This document shows, piece by piece, positions 15,569 to 20,973 of a stretch of DNA of 20,973 bases. The DNA comes from Rhodobacteraceae bacterium UBA6141 (GTDB lineage Bacteria > Pseudomonadota > Alphaproteobacteria > Rhodobacterales > Rhodobacteraceae). A program made the position numbers and the translations under genes. The DNA lies in contig DIVD01000015.1 in NCBI GenBank assembly GCA_002423245.1, forward strand, positions 9,053 to 30,025, read 5' to 3'. The notes under the pieces were generated by a model. That model was not told the origin of the DNA. It saw nothing but the letters and a program-made list of their open reading frames with translations, and made no database searches. The first letter of the stretch is position 1. Each line of letters begins with the position of its first letter.

Positions 15569-16241
15569 CAGCCTGCGCGCGCTTCGCGCCCGTGCCCGCC
15601 AGTTCCGGCGAGAGCTGGACCGGCTGCTGCATGTGGCCGAAGGCCGGCTGGCCCTGCCGCTGACCGGGTCGAACGCGATCCGGGCGCCGCTGGGCACCGA
15701 CTGGTCCTGGCGGCCGGACCTGTGGTGCGGCCCGGTGAACCCCGCGGGATGCGCCGCCGTCGAGACCCGCACCCGCATCGGCAGCGGCCTGACCGTGTTT
15801 CACGACTGCCGCGAAAGCGAACTGATCCTGCGCCAGATCCGCAACACGCGCGAGGCCGACCTTGCGCCCTTCGGCCTGCGCATGGATGTGTTCCATTTCG
15901 ACGGCTCGTTCCTCAGCCTCGCGATCGACCTGCCGGACGCGGCGGCGCAGGGGCTGAAGCTGCGGCATCTGGTGCGGCTGGACGCGGTGATCGAGACCGA
16001 GAAGCCGCTGAAGATCCTTGCGCGCCTGAACGTCAAGCACGGGCCCAACACCGAACAGGTGGTGCGCGCGCTGCCGCTGAACGAGGCGCGGGTGATGGTG
16101 GAATTCGATCTCGCCTATACCAGGTTGAACGAAAAGCGGGTGGAGCGGGCCTGGGTGGACCTGATCTTCGAGGCGCCGCAGCAGAACGAGATCGTGCTGC
16201 GGGACATCACCTTCAGCCGCCGGCCGCGGGCCGAACTGTAG
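15468..16241 (+). CDS. DUF6478 family protein
   Basis: Soluble protein of 257 residues that I recognise as a DUF6478 member, a family I know from Rhodobacteraceae. It has no known function. The N-terminal 65 residues are strongly basic and helical (RLMHRRVLRRWGRAA and repeated Arg/Leu). The middle carries a G-T-D-W-x-W-R-P-D-L-W-x-G-P-V segment and FHDCRESELILRQIRNTREADLAP. The C-terminal part is beta-rich (NVKHGPNTEQVVRALPL, EFDLAYTRLNEKR) and ends RDITFSRRPRAEL. There are no signal peptide or membrane helices. The start is ATG 15468 with only a weak purine stretch ahead. It is followed after 8 bases by a small same-strand gene, probably co-transcribed. Confidence 0.88.
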   Translation: MTDQIDSLFDRLMHRRVLRRWGRAATEAEAIDLDSLRALRARARQFRRELDRLLHVAEGRLALPLTGSNAIRAPLGTDWSWRPDLWCGPVNPAGCAAVETRTRIGSGLTVFHDCRESELILRQIRNTREADLAPFGLRMDVFHFDGSFLSLAIDLPDAAAQGLKLRHLVRLDAVIETEKPLKILARLNVKHGPNTEQVVRALPLNEARVMVEFDLAYTRLNEKRVERAWVDLIFEAPQQNEIVLRDITFSRRPRAEL

Positions 16242-16249
16242 AGGGCGCA

Positions 16250-16627
16250 ATGGGCGAGATGATCCTGACCAAGACCCGCATCCACGCCGGCAAGTGGGAG
16301 GGCGTGCTCAAGGCGCCCGCAGCCGAGGCAGAACCGCGATTGACCGTCTGGCATCTGGAAACCGCGCTGCCGGGGGTGGAGATCGCGCCGATCGCCGAGC
16401 GCCCCGGCCGCTGGCGTGTCAGCGTGCCGATCCGGGCAGAGCTGCTGTCGGACGGGGTGCAAAGCTTCGTGATTCGTGACGAGGCGACCGGCGACAGGCT
16501 GGGCCACTTCACCATCGTCACCGGCGTCCCGCTGGAGGATGACATCCGCGCCGAGGTGGACCTGCTGCGGGCCGAGCTTGACCTGCAGAAGAAGGCCTTC
16601 CGCCGCCACGTGCAGACCGCCGGCTAG
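16250..16627 (+). CDS. Conserved hypothetical small protein with coiled-coil tail
   Basis: Protein of 125 residues beginning 8 bases after the DUF6478 stop, so the two are probably one operon. Residues 1-90 look like a small beta-rich domain (KTRIHAGKWEGVLKA, WHLETALPGVEIAPI, GRWRVSVPIRAELLSDGVQSFVI). Residues about 95-122 form a charged helix or short coiled coil (DDIRAEVDLLRAELDLQKKAFR) and could mediate partnering. I do not recognise a named domain. ATG 16250 is chosen, with GAGGG at 16241-16245 overlapping the previous stop; an in-frame ATG at 16259 is the alternative. Codon use is like the neighbours, supporting a real gene. Confidence 0.8.
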   Translation: MGEMILTKTRIHAGKWEGVLKAPAAEAEPRLTVWHLETALPGVEIAPIAERPGRWRVSVPIRAELLSDGVQSFVIRDEATGDRLGHFTIVTGVPLEDDIRAEVDLLRAELDLQKKAFRRHVQTAG

Positions 16628-16799
16628 CCTTCGGGATCCACGCTCCCGCAAGCGCGAAGCTCGCGGCTGATCTGCAAGAGCGGGTTGCGCTCCGTCCCGT
16701 CGCCGGCGATGAACCCGGCAGGGCGCACGGCAAGAATTGGCCTCGCCGGACCGGCAGGTCGCGCGCATGGACGGTCGGACGTGCCGCATCGAATCCTTG
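16628..16799. other. Intergenic stretch with two short hairpins
   Basis: Between the small conserved protein and the flavoenzyme gene there are 261 bases without a supported gene. CGCGA-AGC-TCGCG (16653-16665) and GAGCG-N5-CGCTC (16678-16692) could end the upstream transcript. Third-position bias is weaker here than in the genes, and open frames on either strand show no recognisable product. Confidence 0.35.
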
Positions 16800-16829
16800 T
16801 TCCAACCGGGCCCGCCCGGCGTCTATGAT
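16800..16829 (+). promoter_or_regulatory. Candidate promoter of the flavoenzyme-RidA-DUF1028 operon
   Basis: TTCCAA (16800-16805), 18-base spacer, TATGAT (16824-16829). The -10 matches the consensus at five of six positions; the -35 is weak. Initiation near 16836 would give a leader of about 50 bases, with GGGAAGG at 16874-16880 as the ribosome site. A GC-rich near-palindrome (CCGGGCCCGCCCGG) fills the spacer and might bind a regulator. Confidence 0.35.
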
Positions 16830-16888
16830 GTCGGACATGCGGCCCGCATCCGGCTGATGGCGCGAGGTTCCGCGGGAAGGGTTAGCGC

Positions 16889-18607
16889 ATGCCGGTTGAA
16901 ACGATCAACACGCTGGTCATCGGTGCCGGGCAGGCTGGCATCGCGATGAGCGAGCATCTGGGCCGCCTGCGCATCCCGCATCTTGTGCTTGAAAGGGAGC
17001 GGATCGCGGAAAGCTGGCGCACACGCCGCTGGGATTCGCTGGTGGCCAACGGTCCGGCCTGGCATGACCGTTTCCCCAACATGGAGTTTCCGCACACGCC
17101 GGGCGACGGCTTTCCGGGGAAGGACGAGGTCGCCGCCTATTTCGAGGCCTATGCGGCGATGGTGAACGCGCCGGTGCGCTGCGGGACGGAGGTGACGGCG
17201 CTTCACCCGCTGCGGGGGCGGCCGGGGTTTTCGGCCACCACCTCGCGGGGGCCGATCGAGGCGCGCAACGTCGTGGTGGCGACCGGTGCCTTCCAGACCC
17301 CGGTCATCCCGCCGATCGTGCCCCAAGGGGGCGGCCTCACGCAGATGCATTCCAGCGGCTACCGCCACCCCGCCGCCCTGCCGGCAGGTGCGGTGCTGGT
17401 GGTCGGGGCCGGCTCGTCGGGGGTGCAGATCGCGGATGAACTGGCGCGGGCGGGCCGCAGGGTCTATCTCTCGGTCGGCCCGCATGACCGCCCGCCCCGC
17501 CGTTACCGCGGCGGCGATTTCGTCTGGTGGCTGGGTGTGCTGGGCAAGTGGGAGATGCAGGCAAGCGCACCGGGCACCGAGCATGTCACCATCGCCGTCA
17601 GCGGCGCGCGCGGCGGCGAGACGGTGGATTTTCGCCGCCTGGGCCGCGAAGGGATCGTGCTTCTGGGCCGCACCGCAAGCTGCACGGACGGCGTGCTGCA
17701 CGTCGCTGCCGATCTCGAGCGTAACATCCGGCGCGGGGACGCAAGCTATCTGGCGCTGCTGGACGAGGCGGATGCCTATATCGCCCGCAACGGGCTTGAC
17801 CTGCCCGAGGAGCCGCGGGCCCGCGATCTGGGCGACATGCCGGCCTGCGTGACCAGACCGGTTGCCTCGCTGGACCTTGCGGCGGCGGGCATCGGCACGA
17901 TCATCTGGGCCACGGGCTTTTCCAACGATTACGGCTGGATGCATGTCGATGCGTTTGACGGGGCCGGGCGCCCGAAGCACCAGCGCGGCGTCTGTGCCGA
18001 GCCGGGCATCTACTTTCTGGGCCTGCCCTGGCTTTCGGGGCGCGGCTCCAGTTTCATCTGGGGTGTGTGGCACGATGCCCGCTATGTCGCAGACCGCATC
18101 GCGATCCGCGCGGGGTATCACGCCCATGCGCCGAAGCGTCCCCCCTGCCTGCCGCCAGCCGCGTGTGACCCGACCCCTCTGGAAAGCTCCTCCATGGCCC
18201 ATACCCGCATCCGCCCCTTCAACACCAGGGACACCTACCCCGAGCAGAAGCTCGACAACGACCTGTGCCAGGCGGTGGTTGCCCGCGGCACGATGGTGTT
18301 CCTGCGCGGCCAGTGCCCGCAGAACCTTGATGACGCGCGGAACCTCGGCAGCCATGACCCGGTCGAGCAGACCCGCAAGGTCATGCAGAACATCCGGCAA
18401 CTGATGCAGGAAGCCGGCGGCGGGATGGAGCATGTCTGCCGCCTGCAGGTCTTTTTGACCGACGTGCGCCACCGCGAGGCGGTCTATCGCACCATGGGCG
18501 AGTACATCAGGGGCGTGCACCCGGTGTCGACCGGGCTGGTCGTGACGGCGCTTGCCCGCCCCGAATGGCTGGTCGAGATCGAGGCGACCGCCGTCATCCC
18601 CGACTGA
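16889..18607 (+). CDS. FAD-dependent monooxygenase-like enzyme fused in frame to a RidA-family domain
   Basis: A single open frame of 572 residues. Residues 1-about 415 form a flavin-containing monooxygenase/CzcO-like NAD(P)/FAD oxidoreductase. It has an FAD motif GAGQAG (12-17), a W-R-x-R-R-W-D-S-L segment, an FMO-fingerprint-like region MHSSGYRHP, an NADPH motif GAGSSG (173-178) and an ATGF motif (341-344). Residues 416-435 are a Pro-rich linker. Residues 436-572 are a RidA/YjgF/UK114-family domain. The start is ATG 16889, eight bases after GGGAAGG. The fusion is suspicious: a run of six C (18140-18145) lies in the linker, and one extra C would create a TGA 25 bases before RidA's own ATG (18194), which has GGAAAG upstream. 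It is either a genuine fusion or two genes joined by a one-base deletion or sequencing error. DUF1028 follows after 15 bases. The substrate is unknown. Confidence 0.88.
   Translation: MPVETINTLVIGAGQAGIAMSEHLGRLRIPHLVLERERIAESWRTRRWDSLVANGPAWHDRFPNMEFPHTPGDGFPGKDEVAAYFEAYAAMVNAPVRCGTEVTALHPLRGRPGFSATTSRGPIEARNVVVATGAFQTPVIPPIVPQGGGLTQMHSSGYRHPAALPAGAVLVVGAGSSGVQIADELARAGRRVYLSVGPHDRPPRRYRGGDFVWWLGVLGKWEMQASAPGTEHVTIAVSGARGGETVDFRRLGREGIVLLGRTASCTDGVLHVAADLERNIRRGDASYLALLDEADAYIARNGLDLPEEPRARDLGDMPACVTRPVASLDLAAAGIGTIIWATGFSNDYGWMHVDAFDGAGRPKHQRGVCAEPGIYFLGLPWLSGRGSSFIWGVWHDARYVADRIAIRAGYHAHAPKRPPCLPPAACDPTPLESSSMAHTRIRPFNTRDTYPEQKLDNDLCQAVVARGTMVFLRGQCPQNLDDARNLGSHDPVEQTRKVMQNIRQLMQEAGGGMEHVCRLQVFLTDVRHREAVYRTMGEYIRGVHPVSTGLVVTALARPEWLVEIEATAVIPD
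18194..18607 (+). other. RidA-family domain with its own possible translation start
   Basis: This 137-residue segment corresponds to one complete RidA/YjgF protein; RidA proteins hydrolyse reactive enamines and imines to ketones plus ammonia. It begins at an in-frame ATG with GGAAAG at 18181-18186. The family core is seen in VFLRGQCPQNLDD, DPVEQTRKVMQNIRQLMQEAGG and VCRLQVFLTDVRHREAVYRTM, ending with LVEIEATAVIPD. Where archetypal RidA has the catalytic Arg in a P-x-R-S motif, this reads HPVSTGLVV, so the Arg appears to be absent. It would then belong to one of the non-archetypal Rid subfamilies. It may be made both as part of the fusion and alone. Confidence 0.7.
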
Positions 18608-18622
18608 CCCGAGGAGGGCAGC

Positions 18623-19300
18623 ATGACATTTTCCATCGTGGCACGCTGCGCCGAAACCGGGCAGTTCGGCGTCGCCATCTCTTCCTCCTCGCCCGCCGTT
18701 GCGGCCCGCTGCGCCTTTGCCCGGGCCGGGGTCGGTGCGGCGGCCTCGCAGAACGTGACCAATCCCGCGCTCGGCCCGGTGATGCTGTCGGCGATGGCGG
18801 GCGGGGCCACGGCAGCGCAGGCGGTCGGCGCCGCGCGGGGCGCCGATGCCTATCCCGATTTTCGCCAGTTGATCGCCATTGATGCCGCAGGCCGCACGGC
18901 CATTCATTCCGGGGCGCGGGCGCTTGGCATCCGGGCATCGGCGCAAGGCATGGACTGCGCCTCGGGCGGCAACATGCTGGCGGCGGAGGGGGTGCCCGCA
19001 GCGATGATCGCCGCCTTCGAGACCGCCCCGGGCAGCCTTGGCGACCGTCTGGTTGCCGCGATGCAGGCCGGCGTCGCGGCGGGGGGCGAGGCCGGGCCGC
19101 TACACTCCGCCGGACTGCTGATCGCCCACGAGCAGGCCTGGCCCTTCGCCGAATTGCGCATCGACTGGATCGACGAGGGCTGCCCGGTCGCGGCGCTGGC
19201 CCGCGCGTGGCAGGTCTACGCGCCGCAGGCCCGCGACTACGTCACCCGCGCGCTGAAACCTGATGCCGCGCCATCCTACGGGGTGCCGGGCGACGAATGA
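18623..19300 (+). CDS. DUF1028 family protein (Ntn-hydrolase clan)
   Basis: Soluble protein of 225 residues, typical of the compact DUF1028 family, which belongs to the N-terminal nucleophile (Ntn) hydrolase clan and lacks an assigned reaction. It begins MTFSIVAR, so Thr2 would become the N-terminal residue after Met removal and is the likely nucleophile. Other family segments are GQFGVAISSSSPAV, RAGVGAAASQNVTNPALGP and ASGGNMLAAEGVPAAMIAAFE. A strong GAGGAGGG (18611-18618) precedes the ATG, and the gap to the RidA stop is 15 bases, so it is in the same operon. The context suggests an amidase-like step in the metabolism of an amine or amide. The exact substrate is unknown. Confidence 0.9.
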   Translation: MTFSIVARCAETGQFGVAISSSSPAVAARCAFARAGVGAAASQNVTNPALGPVMLSAMAGGATAAQAVGAARGADAYPDFRQLIAIDAAGRTAIHSGARALGIRASAQGMDCASGGNMLAAEGVPAAMIAAFETAPGSLGDRLVAAMQAGVAAGGEAGPLHSAGLLIAHEQAWPFAELRIDWIDEGCPVAALARAWQVYAPQARDYVTRALKPDAAPSYGVPGDE

Positions 19301-19368
19301 AGGGGACGGACGGGTGGGCCGGAGACGGGCCGAGCCGCGCGCGGCGCGCATCCGCAGCGAGGCGGCGT

Positions 19369-19397
19369 TTGCAAGGCGGCCCGCGGCGGGGTATTGA
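19369..19397 (+). promoter_or_regulatory. Weak candidate promoter for the HlyD-rbbA genes
   Basis: TTGCAA (19369-19374), 17-base spacer, TATTGA (19392-19397). Initiation near 19404 would leave almost no leader for ATG 19413 but a 54-base leader for GTG 19458, so the promoter call bears on the start choice. A 12-bp GCCGCGCGCGGC palindrome at 19334-19345 lies just upstream, after the DUF1028 gene. Confidence 0.3.
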
Positions 19398-19412
19398 ACA
19401 AGCCATCCGTCG

Positions 19413-20525
19413 ATGACTTCGCAAGAGTCCTTCCCGTCACTGGAACGAGCACGCAACGTGAAAAATATCAGATCTCTTCTCATAGCAGCGGTTGTCGTGG
19501 TCGCGGCGGCGGTGGGCTTCCTGTTCTGGCGGGGCAATGGCAACGGCGATGTTCCCGAGGGCTTCGCGCGCGGCAACGGGCGGGTCGAGGCGGTCGAGAT
19601 CGACGTGGCCGCGAAGGTTCCCGGACGGATCGAGGCGATCCTGGTGCGCGAGGGCGCACTGGTCGAGGCGGGGCAGCCGCTGGTCGAGCTTGACACGCGC
19701 CAGTTGAAAGCCAATCGCCATCAACTGGAGGCGGAGCTGCGCCGCGCCGAGATCTCGGTCGAGAATGCCCGCCTGATGATCCAGCAGCGTCAGGCCGAAG
19801 TGCGCGCGGCCGAGGCGGGGCTGGCGCAGCAGAAATCGGCCCTCGATGCTGCGCAGCGCCAGTTCGAGCGGTCGAAGTCGCTGGCCGGGAGCAGCTTCGC
19901 CTCCGAGCGGCAGCTTGATATCGACCGGTCGAACGCACTGGGTGCCGAGGCGGCGGTGGCTTCTGCCGAGGCAGGGCTTGCGGCGGCGCGGATCGGGGTG
20001 TCCGCGGCCGAAGCGGCGGTGATCGGGGCCGAGGCGGCGGTGGCGGCGGCAGAGGCGGCGATCGAGGCGATCGACGTGCAGATCGAGGACAGCACGCTGA
20101 AGGCGCCCCGGCCCGGGCGGGTGCAGTACATCGTTGCCCAGGCGGGCGAGGTGGTGGGCGCCGGCGGGCGCGTCGTCAACATGATCGACCTGAACGACGT
20201 GTACATGACCTTCTTCCTGCAGACCGCCGCCGCGGGGCGCGCCGGACTGGGGACCGAGGTCCGCCTGATCCTGGATGCCGCGCCCGACGTGATCATTCCC
20301 GCCGAGGTCTCCTTCGTGTCGGATGTGGCGCAATTCACCCCGAAGACCGTCGAGACCGAGATCGAGCGCGAGAAGCTGATGTTCCGGGTCCGCGCCCGGA
20401 TCGCGCCGGACCTGCTGGCGAAATACCTCGACTACATCAAGACCGGCCTGCCCGGGGTCGCCTGGGTGCGGCTGGATCCGGCGCTGCCCTGGCCGGAGGC
20501 CGCCGAGGGCAGGGTGCTGGAATGA
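19413..20525 (+). CDS. HlyD-family periplasmic adaptor (membrane fusion protein) of an ABC exporter
   Basis: Adaptor of 370 residues anchored by one N-terminal membrane helix (about 21-39, LLIAAVVVVAAAVGFLFW). A biotinyl-lipoyl half-motif follows (NGRVEAVEIDVAAKVPGRIEAILVREG region). Then comes a long alpha-hairpin/coiled coil rich in A-E-A-A repeats (about 95-225), the second lipoyl half (STLKAPRPGRVQYI) and a beta-barrel. It resembles YhiI/YbhG-type adaptors and overlaps rbbA by ATGA, so it is the partner of that ABC protein. The start is uncertain. ATG 19413 gives a 15-residue polar leader and lacks a ribosome site. GTG 19458 (then KNIRSLLIAA) gives a more usual short cytoplasmic N-terminus but has only a distant GGA. 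Protein family is firm. Confidence 0.9.
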   Translation: MTSQESFPSLERARNVKNIRSLLIAAVVVVAAAVGFLFWRGNGNGDVPEGFARGNGRVEAVEIDVAAKVPGRIEAILVREGALVEAGQPLVELDTRQLKANRHQLEAELRRAEISVENARLMIQQRQAEVRAAEAGLAQQKSALDAAQRQFERSKSLAGSSFASERQLDIDRSNALGAEAAVASAEAGLAAARIGVSAAEAAVIGAEAAVAAAEAAIEAIDVQIEDSTLKAPRPGRVQYIVAQAGEVVGAGGRVVNMIDLNDVYMTFFLQTAAAGRAGLGTEVRLILDAAPDVIIPAEVSFVSDVAQFTPKTVETEIEREKLMFRVRARIAPDLLAKYLDYIKTGLPGVAWVRLDPALPWPEAAEGRVLE

Positions 20526-20973
20526 CCGCTTCCGGACCTGTGGCGCGGGCAGAGGGGCTCTCGCTGCGCTACGGCAAGGTCCGGGCGCTGGACGGGGTGT
20601 CGATCGACCTTCCGGCGGGCTGCATCGTCGGCCTGATCGGGCCCGACGGCGTGGGCAAGTCGAGCCTGCTCGCGCTGATCGCCGGGGCGAGGAAGTTGCA
20701 GGCGGGCCGGCTTGAGGTGCTGGACGGCGACATGCGGCGCGCGGGCCACCGCGCCCGGATCTGCCCGCGGATCGCCTATATGCCGCAGGGGCTGGGGCGC
20801 AATCTCTATCCCACGCTCTCGGTGCGGGAGAATGTGGACTTCTTCGGCCGGCTCTTCGGCGAAGGCCGGGGCGAGCGCGACCGGCGCATCGCCGATCTGC
20901 TGGAGGCGACCGATCTTGCGCCCTTTGCCGACCGCCCGGCGGCCAAGCTCTCGGGCGGCATGAAGCAGAAGCT
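20522..20973 (+). CDS. rbbA: RbbA: ribosome-associated ATPase / ABC transporter ATP-binding protein (3'-truncated)
   Basis: Start of an ABC-type protein that runs off the window; about 150 residues are present, while RbbA-type proteins have about 900 (two ATPase domains plus membrane segments). ATG 20522 overlaps the adaptor stop (ATGA), so translation is coupled. The first nucleotide-binding domain shows Walker A GPDGVGKSS, a Q-loop YMPQGLGRNLYPTLSV and the signature LSGGMKQK at the very edge. The IGPDGVGKSSLL and CPRIAYMPQGLG wording, and the LSVRENVDFFGRLFG segment, match E. coli RbbA (YhiH) closely. There it sits with YhiI (HlyD-like) and YhhJ (permease). A YhhJ-like gene would be expected downstream, outside the window. 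Confidence 0.9.
   Translation, partial: MTASGPVARAEGLSLRYGKVRALDGVSIDLPAGCIVGLIGPDGVGKSSLLALIAGARKLQAGRLEVLDGDMRRAGHRARICPRIAYMPQGLGRNLYPTLSVRENVDFFGRLFGEGRGERDRRIADLLEATDLAPFADRPAAKLSGGMKQK

Noticed and set aside
16518..16838. Minus-strand ORF beginning MSDIIDAGRARLEQGF in the gap before the flavoenzyme gene
   Set aside because: The first residues look protein-like, but the rest is Arg/Ser/Pro-rich. It runs antisense into a supported gene and codon bias is weak.
16823..18946. 707-codon minus-strand open frame opposite the flavoenzyme and RidA
   Set aside because: No domain, and it opposes motif-supported coding on the plus strand.
19930..20090. Repetitive GAGGCGGCGGTGGC-type DNA within the adaptor gene as a mobile or regulatory repeat
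   Set aside because: It simply encodes the Ala/Glu heptad-like repeats of the adaptor's coiled coil.

Overview
The window is about 21 kb of high-GC, gene-dense bacterial chromosome. It most likely comes from a Rhodobacterales alphaproteobacterium (Rhodobacter/Paracoccus-like). The evidence is the strong third-position GC bias, the class III alcohol dehydrogenase and fghA genes, an mbfA gene with an Irr-type iron box, a DUF6478 gene (a family I know from Rhodobacteraceae), and an accD-folC pair beside ilvD. Both ends are cut: the first gene lacks its 5' half and the last (rbbA) runs off the right edge. I see no tRNA, rRNA, CRISPR array, transposase or phage gene.

Left part (1-7139). First comes the 3' half of a glutathione-dependent formaldehyde dehydrogenase, then a NYN-LOTUS RNA-binding/nuclease-type protein and a convergent TetR regulator. 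Divergent from the regulator is mbfA, a ferritin-VIT1 iron exporter. Its promoter carries a 17-bp near-palindrome matching the Irr iron control element and overlapping the predicted -10. An AEC-family carrier follows. Then comes a tightly packed run: fghA (S-formylglutathione hydrolase, the step after the first gene), a YaiI/DUF188 protein, a HAD hydrolase and a divergent ornithine cyclodeaminase/mu-crystallin family protein. The last three overlap or nearly abut.

Middle part (7140-13215). A compact double-hairpin intergenic element separates the convergent OCD-family and MFS genes. The MFS gene is divergent from zapE (AFG1-type ATPase), with an inverted repeat between them. On the minus strand lie an LLM flavin oxidoreductase and the accD-folC pair, coupled by a GTGA overlap. 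A three-copy 15-bp tandem repeat lies between folC and the LLM gene.

Right part (13216-20973). ilvD is divergent from accD. A doubtful small ORF overlaps its stop. A DUF6478 gene and a small coiled-coil-tailed protein follow. Next is the most interesting locus: a flavin monooxygenase-like enzyme joined in frame to a RidA-family domain, followed at once by a DUF1028 (Ntn-hydrolase clan) gene. The join lies in a Pro-rich linker containing a run of six C. One extra C would create a stop codon and leave RidA as a separate gene with its own ribosome site. The RidA domain also appears to lack the catalytic Arg of archetypal RidA. The window ends with a HlyD-type membrane-fusion protein overlapping the start of rbbA, an ABC export system.

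All functions are assigned by recognising motifs and family likeness by eye. No search was run.
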